Notes under the pieces: model-generated
Database searches by the model: none
The model's input: only the letters and a program-made list of their open reading frames with translations
Told to the model about the DNA's origin: nothing
Assembly (NCBI GenBank): GCA_934728255.1
Contig: CAKVEC010000002.1
Span: 62,001-126,000, forward strand
Length of the DNA: 64,000 nucleotides
Direction of reading: 5' to 3'
From: an uncultured Bacteroidales bacterium
Lineage (GTDB): Bacteria; Bacteroidota; Bacteroidia; Bacteroidales; Paludibacteraceae
Part shown: positions 16,148 to 23,600 of the stretch, piece by piece
Layout of the letters: each line of letters begins with the position of its first letter
Position numbering within the stretch: position 1 is the stretch's first letter
Position numbers and translations under genes: made by a program

Positions 16148-16489
16148 AAATGTTAATTATTTTTATTTTATATTTTCGTTCCGTCTTTCCCAGAATCGTT
16201 ATAGGATGCGCTTAGGATACGCATAGGATAGTATGTCCTTGTCTTTTGAAAACCTTTGCAAATTTTAATATAGTATCAATTCGATATAAGCAAATTGTCT
16301 TACTTTGCCGCTGCAGGCGAATAAAATTTATGGCAATTTATGGATGTAAAAACAAAGGTTTACTTGGATTTCTTGCCGCTGGCGGCATAAGACACCCATT
16401 AGAACACCACACCTCTGCACATAAAATGCGTGCAAAGTTACGATATTTTTCCGATATACGAAAATTATTGCCGTTTATTCATCGAAAAA
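16148..16489 (-). promoter_or_regulatory. nqrA promoter and long leader; no gene in this gap
   Basis: The only minus-strand promoter-like element is TAACTTTG (16440-16433); the -33 region reads TTTTCG instead of TTG. The leader between it and nqrA is about 280 bases long and contains the hairpin TGCCGCTGGCGGCA (16373-16386) and a TAGGAT array (16194-16234). No riboswitch class was recognised. A small plus-strand ORF at 16246-16503 overlaps the promoter and is judged spurious. Confidence 0.55.
16194..16234 (+). repeat. TAGGAT-type 11-bp tandem array, copy 1
   Basis: Units TAGGATGCGCT, TAGGATACGCA and TAGGATAGTAT start at 16202, 16213 and 16224. With its left flank (AATCGTTA) the block 16194-16231 is 37/38 identical to 33999-34036. 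Confidence 0.92.
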
Positions 16490-16520
16490 TTGCCAATGTG
16501 TAAAATTCACTTTACCTTTG
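16490..16520 (+). promoter_or_regulatory. Promoter of the 16.5-kb surface-protein gene
   Basis: TTG at 16490 and TACCTTTG at 16513-16520 with 23-base spacing. The ATG follows 20 bases after the -7 box. Confidence 0.8.
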
Positions 16521-16539
16521 TGGATAAATTGATGTTTTT

Positions 16540-17841
16540 ATGCTCGGACTATTGGCTCTCATCGCCACCTTCACAGTCGAAACCAACAAAAAAGTATCTA
16601 CAAGCGGCATCCTCCCCGAGAACGCCGCAACCGAGTATGTCTGCACAGGCAGAAAAGGGCAGATGACGGCGGGACAATCGGCGGTATTGACCCTCACAGG
16701 TTGGCAAAACACGGAAATACAATCCGTTACCCTCTCTATGCGCTCCAATAAGTCCGCCGGTGCGGGCACGCTGCAAATGACCATAGACGGACAAACCATC
16801 TGGAGCATCGCCGACAGCGGTTTCGACCAATGGAGCGGCACCTACTCCACCGACTACACGGACATCACCCGCACCTTCAGCCCGATAATCAAGCCCGCTG
16901 ACGGCAACATCTCTATTCGCATCGACGCCACTGCCAACTCCCTCTATATCGCCCGATACGACATTGTCTGGAAAAAAGCCGCATTGCGCCCGTACTCCAT
17001 TGATTTACAAGCAGAAACAGGCACATACTCCCGCCTGACGGAAACCGCAACAGGTGCAGGCATACTCCTTCCCTCTCTCCCCAACGAGGACGGATGGAAA
17101 TTCCTCGGATGGGCGGAAAGTCCCATTGAGGAAACCACCGTCCGCCCGCAAATCTATGCCCCCGAAACAACCTACTACCCCCGCCAAGACGGCACCCTTT
17201 ATGCGGTCTATTCAGACGACATCCAAACGCCCGACCTTCTGCAGCGCACCGACTGCCAAAGCGGTTATTACGCCATAGCCTTCCCCGTTCTCAATACGGT
17301 TTACGCCGGTGCTATTACCTCCTCCACCATCCCCGCTCGAGAAATCACTCTCGCTACCACCGACAGCGTGTGGTACGAGCGCACTTTCGACATTGCGCCC
17401 GAAATGGTCTATTACATCGATTTTTCTGCCGACAGCACCGCTACCATCACTCACATTTTGTCCTCACAATCAATCGGTTGCAAAAACAACAAATTGTCCG
17501 ACACCCCCACCCGCTGGCGGTATCGTATCTTGCCCGACGAAACCGTTGCTTTCTTCCTGCCCGACGCCGACGGCGATATGGTGTCCGCCCTGTGGATCGA
17601 TGTGGATTCCGACAAAAACTATTGCGGCAAAATCGTACGTCTCAACGGCAATACACTGGTCTATCAGACTCTTTTGTACGAAACCCCTGTAAACGAATCA
17701 CTTACACATTATACATCCTACCCGAAACGCTCCGATATCCGCCTAACAATCAGCGAAAACGATATACAACAGACCATGCAAATAGGAATTTACAAATTGC
17801 ACATCGTAAATGGCAAAAAGACCATACATTTGCATAAATGA
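16540..17841 (+). CDS. Uncharacterised exported repeat-containing protein
   Basis: 433 residues, not assigned to a known enzyme family. The N-terminus MLGLLALIATFTVET is a short hydrophobic signal-like stretch. The region around residues 65-150 looks like a beta-sandwich. Residues about 185-225 (GWKFLGWAESPIEE then DGTLYAVYSDD) resemble a Listeria-Bacteroides (Flg_new/InlB-B type) repeat found in surface proteins. The C-terminus (IGIYKLHIVNGKKTIHLHK) is compatible with a T9SS-type A sorting tail (GxY...NGK pattern), though weakly. A promoter lies 20 bases upstream. The ATG at 16540 is the first in frame after the promoter. Likely cell-surface; function unknown. Confidence 0.7.
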   Translation: MLGLLALIATFTVETNKKVSTSGILPENAATEYVCTGRKGQMTAGQSAVLTLTGWQNTEIQSVTLSMRSNKSAGAGTLQMTIDGQTIWSIADSGFDQWSGTYSTDYTDITRTFSPIIKPADGNISIRIDATANSLYIARYDIVWKKAALRPYSIDLQAETGTYSRLTETATGAGILLPSLPNEDGWKFLGWAESPIEETTVRPQIYAPETTYYPRQDGTLYAVYSDDIQTPDLLQRTDCQSGYYAIAFPVLNTVYAGAITSSTIPAREITLATTDSVWYERTFDIAPEMVYYIDFSADSTATITHILSSQSIGCKNNKLSDTPTRWRYRILPDETVAFFLPDADGDMVSALWIDVDSDKNYCGKIVRLNGNTLVYQTLLYETPVNESLTHYTSYPKRSDIRLTISENDIQQTMQIGIYKLHIVNGKKTIHLHK

Positions 17842-17860
17842 TTTATTTTTCCTATCTTTG
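17830..17860 (+). promoter_or_regulatory. Promoter of the DPP-IV transcript
   Basis: TTG at 17830 (inside the final codons of the preceding gene) and TATCTTTG at 17853-17860, 23-base spacing. Confidence 0.8.
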
Positions 17861-17865
17861 CACGA

Positions 17866-18010
17866 TTGTTGAATGGTTAGGTAAATGTCAGGTGGTGAAG
17901 CGTAAGGCGGGTGTGTGCAACACACTGAGCGCCGTAGCGACACGAAGCCCTGTGGGCTGAGTAGAACTCCTTATAGGATAAGCCTCACCTGCCCACTCAA
18001 AAATGTTGCA
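17866..18010 (+). ncRNA. Structured leader RNA candidate upstream of the DPP-IV gene
   Basis: About 175 bases separate the promoter and the ATG at 18039 with no ORF. The segment folds by eye into a multibranched shape. CAGGTG (17889-17894) can pair with CACCTG (17986-17991), enclosing hairpins GTGTG-TGCAA-CACAC (17911-17925), AGCCC-TGT-GGGCT (17947-17959) and TCCTTATAGGA (17969-17979). Its GC content is high for a leader here. TPP, cobalamin, FMN, SAM-I and SRP consensus motifs were looked for and not found. It may be a regulatory leader or an independent RNA. Confidence 0.4.
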
Positions 18011-18038
18011 TTTTTCTAAACCGTAACGACTAACAGAC

Positions 18039-20096
18039 ATGAAAAAAACGAAATACACGCTTCTTCTTTTTGCAGTGGTGCTATCGACCGGATTGCACGC
18101 CGATCTGCTGACCGACATCTTGGACGGCAAATATAATGCCCGCAAACTTTCCGTTGAGCAAACCGACAGCATTCTCGGCAACACCTCTACCGGTCGTTAC
18201 CGCCTTGAATACGAGAACGAACAGCAGTTGTTCCGCCGCTCCTTCCTTGCCGACTACTACATCGTTGATACACAGAAGGGTACGCGCCGGCATCTGAGCG
18301 ACACCCTCGTGCGCGATGCCGTTCTATCTCCCGATGGGCGTTACATCGCCTTTGCCAAAGGCAACAACCTCTATCTGCACAAACTCGATTTCGGCACCGA
18401 AGTAGCCGTTACCCACGATGAGAACCCCGAAATCATCAACGGCATCGCCGACTGGCTCTACGAGGAGGAATTCGGCACCACCTGCCTATTCGCGTTCTCC
18501 CCCGACTCCAAGCAACTGGCATTTGTCCGTCTCGACGAAACCCATGTCCCCACTTTTACGTGGCAGGATTTTTTAGGTACTACCTACCCCCGCGAAGCCT
18601 CCCTTCGTTACCCCAAAGCCGGTGAACCCAATGCACAGGTCTCCGTCTGCGTCTATGATATCCGCAACAAGACCATTCGCACCATGCAGACCCACAACCC
18701 CGATGAGGACGTCTATCTGCCCCGACTGCGCTGGACTAGCCCCGTTATGCAGGGCAAGACCGAGCAACCCGCCGAATTGGCGGTGCTCCGTCTCAATCGC
18801 GACCAGACCCGCATAGATGTCCTGCTCTGCAACTCCCGCTCCACCATCTCCCGCCCCCTTTACAAAGAGGAGAGCCGCGATTGTTTTATCGACTACGAAC
18901 TGTTCGACCAATGGCAGTGGCTTTCCGACAACCGTTTTATTATCCTAAGCGAGAAAAGCGGTTGGCGCGCAGCATATCTCTATTCCGCACAGGGCATTCA
19001 GCAGAAGCAACTGACGCCCGACGGCACCGACCTGACCACCATCTATGGTTTCGACGAATCCACCCAAACGCTTTATTATCAAGCCGCAACCACCCCGCAG
19101 ACCCGACAAGGCTATATGCTTTCTCTCAAAAAAGGCACGCCTGTCCGCATCACCGACGGCGAGGGTATCCACGACCTCTTTTTCTCGGGCAACTACCGTC
19201 AGATGATAGACAACTACCAGTCTGTCAGTCAACCGGACACATACACACTCTACACTCTCTCCAAAGACGGTTCCAAGCGCAAAGTCAAAGTATTGGAAGA
19301 CAATGCCGACGTGGCAAAAGACTGGGCGGCTCTCGGTATCCCGGAAAAGACCTTCTTTTCATTCACTACCGAGCGCGGCGACCTGCTCAACGGCTGGACA
19401 ATCCTTCCAAAAGACTTCGACAAAACCAAAAAATACCCCGTTCTGATGCTTCAGTACTCGGGTCCACAAAGCCAGCGTGTCCTCGACCAATGGCGCAAGC
19501 GTTGGGAGTACTACCTCGCCCACGAGGGCTATATCGTTGCCTGTGTGGACGGACGCGGTACCGACTGCCGCGGACGGGCATTCCGCAATGCGTCCTATAT
19601 GCAACTCGGGCAGGTCGAGGCACAAGACCAAATCAGTGCCGCCCGTTATCTCCAATCGCTGCCCTATGTCGATGCCGACCGTCTCTGTCTCTGCGGGTGG
19701 AGTTACGGCGGTTTCCAGACGCTTACTACCATGTCCTGCCCCGACAGCACCTTCCGTTGCGGTATCGCCATCGCCCCAGTTACCGACTGGCGGCTCTATG
19801 ACTCCGCCTACACCGAGCGGTATATGCGCCGCCCGCAAGTCAACGAAAGCGGCTACAACCTAAGCAACCTTACCGACAAAGGCGACCGGCTCAACGGCAA
19901 ACTGCTTATTGTACACGGTCTCGCCGACGACAACGTCCACGCACAGAACACCTTATTATATATAGAGTCTCTCGTTCAGGCAAACAAGCAGTTCGAGATG
20001 CAGATCTATCCCGATGACAACCATTTTCTCAAGAAACGCAACAACTACACCCATCTCCACCGCCGCCTGATGCTTTTCCTGCAGAATAATCTTTAA
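18039..20096 (+). CDS. S9 family dipeptidyl peptidase IV-type serine peptidase
   Basis: 685 residues. A signal peptide (residues 1-21, ending LHA) targets the periplasm or surface. A beta-propeller region (about 40-430) carries the EE-containing motif DWLYEEEFG that in DPP-IV binds the substrate N-terminus. The alpha/beta-hydrolase domain follows with the nucleophile in GWSYGG (S555), the acid in HGLADDNVH, and the histidine in YPDDNHF. It should release X-Pro or X-Ala dipeptides. Length is near the 700-720 typical of Bacteroidota DPP-IV. It is preceded by a structured leader and followed after 73 bases by an MFS sugar transporter gene. Confidence 0.93.
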   Translation: MKKTKYTLLLFAVVLSTGLHADLLTDILDGKYNARKLSVEQTDSILGNTSTGRYRLEYENEQQLFRRSFLADYYIVDTQKGTRRHLSDTLVRDAVLSPDGRYIAFAKGNNLYLHKLDFGTEVAVTHDENPEIINGIADWLYEEEFGTTCLFAFSPDSKQLAFVRLDETHVPTFTWQDFLGTTYPREASLRYPKAGEPNAQVSVCVYDIRNKTIRTMQTHNPDEDVYLPRLRWTSPVMQGKTEQPAELAVLRLNRDQTRIDVLLCNSRSTISRPLYKEESRDCFIDYELFDQWQWLSDNRFIILSEKSGWRAAYLYSAQGIQQKQLTPDGTDLTTIYGFDESTQTLYYQAATTPQTRQGYMLSLKKGTPVRITDGEGIHDLFFSGNYRQMIDNYQSVSQPDTYTLYTLSKDGSKRKVKVLEDNADVAKDWAALGIPEKTFFSFTTERGDLLNGWTILPKDFDKTKKYPVLMLQYSGPQSQRVLDQWRKRWEYYLAHEGYIVACVDGRGTDCRGRAFRNASYMQLGQVEAQDQISAARYLQSLPYVDADRLCLCGWSYGGFQTLTTMSCPDSTFRCGIAIAPVTDWRLYDSAYTERYMRRPQVNESGYNLSNLTDKGDRLNGKLLIVHGLADDNVHAQNTLLYIESLVQANKQFEMQIYPDDNHFLKKRNNYTHLHRRLMLFLQNNL

Positions 20097-20169
20097 TAAC
20101 CTTAAGGACTTTACCCCCCTTAAAGACCTTAAATTCCCCTCGTCATTAAACAACAAAAAACAATATACT

Positions 20170-21426
20170 ATGAGTAACAATCAGTCCCGAAACATACTGC
20201 CGATTGTAGTAATGTTTCTCCTCTTTTTTATGATTGCCTTCGTTACCAACTTTGCCGGTTCCATGGGCGTCATCGTGAAAAACCAGTTCGGTGCATCGAA
20301 TGCTATGTCGCAACTCGGTACACTCGCCAATTTCATTGCCTATGCTTGCATGGGTATTCCGGGTGGTATCATCCTTAAGCGCAAAGGTTACAAATTCACA
20401 TCTCTGCTGGCAGTAACCGTCGGCTTCATCGGTGTCGGTGTACAATGGCTGAGCGGCTATGCCGAGAGTTTCGGCGTGTATGTCCTTGGTGCCTTCATTG
20501 CCGGCTTCTCCATGTGTCTCCTCAATATCGTGGTCAACCCGATGCTCAACACCCTCGGTGGGGGTGGCAAGCGCGGTAACCAGTTGATTCAGTTCGGTGG
20601 TTCGTGCAACTCTATCGGTGGTACTATCGCACCTATTTTCTTGGGCTACCTCATCGGTGGTCAGGCAAGCACTGCCTCTGTTTCCGATGCTGCCCCTGCT
20701 ATGCTCACCGCAATGATTATCTTCGTGGTGGCTTTCTTGGTTATATTCTTTACCAATATCCCCGAACCGCATATTGAGACTGCCGAACAACGTGCTGCTG
20801 CAAAACTTCAAAAGGACAAATACAGCCCGATGTCGTTCCGTCATTTCGTACTTGGTGCTATCGCCATCTTCTTCTATGTAGGTGTCGAGGTAGGTATTCC
20901 GAACACTGCCAACCTCTATATGTCCAACGACCCGCTCGTAGGTCCCGCTATTGCCGGTACCGTAGTAGGTTTCTATTGGCTGATGATGATGTGCGGTCGT
21001 CTTCTCGGTGGAGCTATCGGTGGTAAGGTCAGCAGCAAGACTATGCTTGCTGCCGTTTCGGCTACGGCTATCGTCATGCTTCTCTGCGTGATGTTCTTCC
21101 CCGAGACCTGGGTCGTTACCTTCAAAGGCGTAGAGTTACCTGTCAGCATGATTATTATGTTCCTCTGTGGTCTGATGACCAGCGTGATGTGGGGGGCTAT
21201 CTTCAATCTCGCAGCCGAGGGACTCGGCAAATACACTCCTGCTGCCAGCGGTATCTTTATGGCACTCGTCTGCGGTGGTGGTATCCTGCCTTTCTTCCAG
21301 AATATGCTTGCCGACCACGTAGGCTACCTGCTCTCCTACATCGTCCCAATCATCGGTCTCCTCTACATTCTCTTCTATGCCCTCATCGGCAGCAAGAATG
21401 TCAATAAGAACATTCCTACGGAATAG
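20170..21426 (+). CDS. FHS-family MFS sugar/H+ symporter (FucP/GluP-like)
   Basis: 418 residues with about twelve membrane segments. Typical features of the fucose-glucose-galactose-hexuronate symporter family are the N-terminal VTNFAGSMGVIVKNQFGASNAMSQLG helix pair and the central NPMLNTLGGGGKRGNQLIQFGGSCNSIGG block. The exact sugar cannot be read from sequence. It may be co-transcribed with the DPP-IV gene; no separate promoter was seen in the 73-base gap. A terminator follows at 21460-21496. Confidence 0.9.
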   Translation: MSNNQSRNILPIVVMFLLFFMIAFVTNFAGSMGVIVKNQFGASNAMSQLGTLANFIAYACMGIPGGIILKRKGYKFTSLLAVTVGFIGVGVQWLSGYAESFGVYVLGAFIAGFSMCLLNIVVNPMLNTLGGGGKRGNQLIQFGGSCNSIGGTIAPIFLGYLIGGQASTASVSDAAPAMLTAMIIFVVAFLVIFFTNIPEPHIETAEQRAAAKLQKDKYSPMSFRHFVLGAIAIFFYVGVEVGIPNTANLYMSNDPLVGPAIAGTVVGFYWLMMMCGRLLGGAIGGKVSSKTMLAAVSATAIVMLLCVMFFPETWVVTFKGVELPVSMIIMFLCGLMTSVMWGAIFNLAAEGLGKYTPAASGIFMALVCGGGILPFFQNMLADHVGYLLSYIVPIIGLLYILFYALIGSKNVNKNIPTE

Positions 21427-21459
21427 GACAAAGAATTAAGAACAAAGAACAATAAACTC

Positions 21460-21496
21460 AATCGGCTGCCTGACCCCGTCAAGCAGCCGATTTTAT
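21460..21496 (+). terminator. Terminator after the sugar symporter
   Basis: 10-bp stem AATCGGCTGC (21460-21469) with 21483-21492, 13-base loop, followed by TTATTT. Confidence 0.85.
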
Positions 21497-21527
21497 TTGG
21501 CATTCCGCCGTTTATTTCGTATCTTTG
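21497..21527 (+). promoter_or_regulatory. Promoter of the PAP2 phosphatase gene
   Basis: TTG at 21497 and TATCTTTG at 21520-21527, 23-base spacing; the ATG is 24 bases downstream of the box. Confidence 0.8.
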
Positions 21528-21550
21528 CAGCGTTTTATAATTCATAGTCT

Positions 21551-22258
21551 ATGAACAACTTCCTCCGCCGAAATGGTGTTTTCCTTACGCTCTGTCTTAT
21601 GCTGATAATGGCATTGAGTATTTGTCTGCTATGCATCCCAAAAGCCGAACTGCACCTGTTTCTCTGCAACCGCCACACTCCCTTATTCGATACATTCTAC
21701 AAATACTATACACAGATTGGCGAATGGATACCCTATGTCGTATGCTTTGCCCTATTGTTCTACAAAGCAGGCTGGGCAATCTTTACACTCTCCGGCACAC
21801 TCCTGTCCGGACTTGCCACACAAATACTCAAACGCATTGCAGATGCTCCACGCCCCTTAACTTATTTCGCCACCAACTATCCCGACATACAACTTCCCCT
21901 TGTCGACGGCGTTACGATGAGCCGTTTCTATTCTTTCCCATCCGGACATACCACCACCTTCTTTGCTTTTTTCTTTGCCCTTTGTATCATCACTACCAAC
22001 TATATGCATAGCCACTCCGCTCAATTTACAAATTTACAAACTTACAAATTTACAAATTTCATTCTACAGGCTCTTTGTTTCTTCCTTGCTGCCCTCGGCG
22101 GCTACTCGCGCATCTATCTCTCGCAACATTTTGCCGCCGATGTATTGGGTGGTATGTGCGTCGGACTGCTCATTACGGGGCTGCTTTATGTAGTATTTTA
22201 CCGTTGGCAGTATCAAAATTGGTTCAACTGGCATTTTTTTGCAAAAAAATCGCACTAA
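21551..22258 (+). CDS. PAP2-family membrane phosphatase with a repeat-derived insert
   Basis: Type-2 phosphatidic acid phosphatase, 235 residues with about six membrane helices. The three active-site motifs are present: KRIADAPRP, PSGHTT and SRIYLSQHFAADVLGG. Family members dephosphorylate lipid phosphates such as undecaprenyl diphosphate or phosphatidylglycerophosphate. Between the helix after motif 2 and the helix before motif 3, about residues 158-170 (QFTNLQTYKFTNF) are encoded by an AATTTACAAA tandem array identical in type to intergenic arrays elsewhere. The insert keeps the frame and falls in an inter-helix loop. Confidence 0.9.
   Translation: MNNFLRRNGVFLTLCLMLIMALSICLLCIPKAELHLFLCNRHTPLFDTFYKYYTQIGEWIPYVVCFALLFYKAGWAIFTLSGTLLSGLATQILKRIADAPRPLTYFATNYPDIQLPLVDGVTMSRFYSFPSGHTTTFFAFFFALCIITTNYMHSHSAQFTNLQTYKFTNFILQALCFFLAALGGYSRIYLSQHFAADVLGGMCVGLLITGLLYVVFYRWQYQNWFNWHFFAKKSH
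22022..22060 (+). repeat. AATTTACAAA array inside the PAP2 gene
   Basis: Successive AATTTAC / AAACTTAC units in frame in the PAP2 coding sequence. Related arrays lie at 25986-26021, 29901-29921 and 56112-56177 in intergenic spaces. Confidence 0.85.
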
Positions 22259-22261
22259 TAT

Positions 22262-22292
22262 TTGCACGGTTCAGAAAAAAGCAGTACCTTTG
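22262..22292 (+). promoter_or_regulatory. Promoter of tRNA-Val
   Basis: TTG at 22262 and TACCTTTG at 22285-22292. Shares AAAAAGCAGTACCTTTGCAC with the promoter at 5293-5323. Confidence 0.82.
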
Positions 22293-22342
22293 CACTCGCT
22301 TTCGGAAAGGAACTAACCTAACGGGTTTCTCCACTACGAAAA

Positions 22343-22417
22343 GGGCGTTTAGCTCAGCTGGTTTAGAGCATCTGCCTTACAAGCAGAGGGTCTGCGGTTC
22401 GAATCCGTAAACGCCCA
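22343..22417 (+). tRNA. tRNA-Val (anticodon TAC)
   Basis: A complete cloverleaf. The acceptor stem GGGCGTT pairs with AACGCCC (22410-22416). The D arm contains AGCTCAGCTGG, and the anticodon stem TCTGC/GCAGA encloses CTTACAA with TAC at 22378-22380. The T arm contains GGTTCGAATCC. The discriminator is A at 22417 and CCA is not encoded. It has its own promoter and terminator. Confidence 0.97.
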
Positions 22418-22429
22418 CACACAGAAGAG

Positions 22430-22457
22430 ACGACTTGCTAAATGGCAAGTCGTTTTT
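22430..22457 (+). terminator. Terminator of tRNA-Val
   Basis: ACGACTTGC (22430-22438) pairs with GCAAGTCGT (22445-22453), followed by TTTT. Confidence 0.85.
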
Positions 22458-22486
22458 GTTATGCACAAACCAAACACTTTATAATA

Positions 22487-23524
22487 ATGAAAAAAGTTTA
22501 CATGTTTCTTGCAACCATTGTTATGGCTGCAACTATGTCGGCAGAAACCATCACTCTCAAGATGAGCGACTATGCCACAACCTCTTTTACAACACGAGGT
22601 ATTACCGTCACCGCCACGGATGGTACCCAATCCCCTGCTTCTGCTACCGGAGAAGAACTGCGCGTCTATGCAGGTGGCACACTAACCATTGCCACCTCCG
22701 CCAACAACATCACTGCCATCAGTTTCGAGTTGTCTTCCAAAGGTCAAGAACGTTTAGCCACCCTCACAAGCGATGTTCCTACCCTTGCCGAAGAAGGCAC
22801 CCAAGAGGGCGGACAAGCCGTATCGTGGGCGGGTAAGGCAACCTCTATCACACTTACCGTAGGCGACAAAGCCGATTTTGGTACCACCCCAACCAAAGCA
22901 GGGCAATTCGATTTGCTATCTATCACCATCACTACAGATGGCGAACAACCTGCCGATCCAGAACCCACTACGGAAAACATAACCTTCGCAGGAGGTCAGA
23001 TTGATGCAGAATATGGAGACTATGGTTTTGCATACTTGATGTTGTACACCTTCGAGAAGTGGACAGAAACAGAAGATGGCTTGATTCCCGTGGGAGATGG
23101 CACTATGATGGAGTTTCTGCTCTACATCGGTGACTACAAAGACCTCAGCGACACCTACTCATCCGATAACGAGATGATCGATATTGAGGAGTCTTATATG
23201 GCGATTGTTGCCGGCACTGATACTACCCAATTGACTTTCACCTCTGCCGAACTAACCCTCAAATTGGTATCTCGCGAGTCGGGCGAGGAGGAAGGTTTCT
23301 TTATCACAACCTACGACGTTACCTTCTCCGGAAAAGCAAGCAACGGCATTGTTTATACTGCCCGGCAGACTATTGAGTTCGAAACGTTCGAACCGGTAGA
23401 CGATACTGCCATAGAGCAAACCGAGAATGCTCAAGCACCTGCTGTGAAATGCATTGAAAATGGTAATATCATCATTATACGAAATGGTGTAAAATACAAT
23501 CTTACAGGCTCTATCACCAAGTAA
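22487..23524 (+). CDS. Uncharacterised exported protein with a T9SS-like C-terminal tail
   Basis: 345 residues. The ATG at 22487 begins a clear signal peptide (MKKVYMFLATIVMAATMSAE); upstream in-frame codons overlap the tRNA terminator and were rejected. Two beta-rich domains follow (about residues 20-150 and 165-310), separated by the acidic linker DGEQPADPEPTTE. The tail KCIENGNIIIIRNGVKYNLTG matches the NGxxxIIxxGxxY pattern seen at the end of the metallophosphoesterase at 1-2112, a likely T9SS sorting signal. No catalytic motif was recognised. A surface or secreted location is inferred. Confidence 0.75.
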   Translation: MKKVYMFLATIVMAATMSAETITLKMSDYATTSFTTRGITVTATDGTQSPASATGEELRVYAGGTLTIATSANNITAISFELSSKGQERLATLTSDVPTLAEEGTQEGGQAVSWAGKATSITLTVGDKADFGTTPTKAGQFDLLSITITTDGEQPADPEPTTENITFAGGQIDAEYGDYGFAYLMLYTFEKWTETEDGLIPVGDGTMMEFLLYIGDYKDLSDTYSSDNEMIDIEESYMAIVAGTDTTQLTFTSAELTLKLVSRESGEEEGFFITTYDVTFSGKASNGIVYTARQTIEFETFEPVDDTAIEQTENAQAPAVKCIENGNIIIIRNGVKYNLTGSITK

Positions 23525-23542
23525 CCATACTATTTATATACG

Positions 23543-23580
23543 AAAAAGAGAGGTTGCCCGAATGAGCGACCTCTCTTTTT
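23543..23580. terminator. Bidirectional terminator between convergent genes
   Basis: 12-bp stem AAAAAGAGAGGT (23543-23554) with 23569-23580, ending in TTTTT on both strands. It serves the exported-protein gene (+) and the phosphohexomutase gene (-). Confidence 0.9.
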
Positions 23581-23600
23581 GTACCTCAGTCAGGTCTGAT

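Noticed and set aside
17866..18010. TPP riboswitch or SRP RNA
   Set aside because: A CTGAG-like string is present, but the TPP core (GAACCTGAT...GGATAATGC) is not. The start GTCAGGTGGTGAAGC recalls SRP RNA, but the GGAAG-GAAGCAGCC loop is missing and the ends do not pair.
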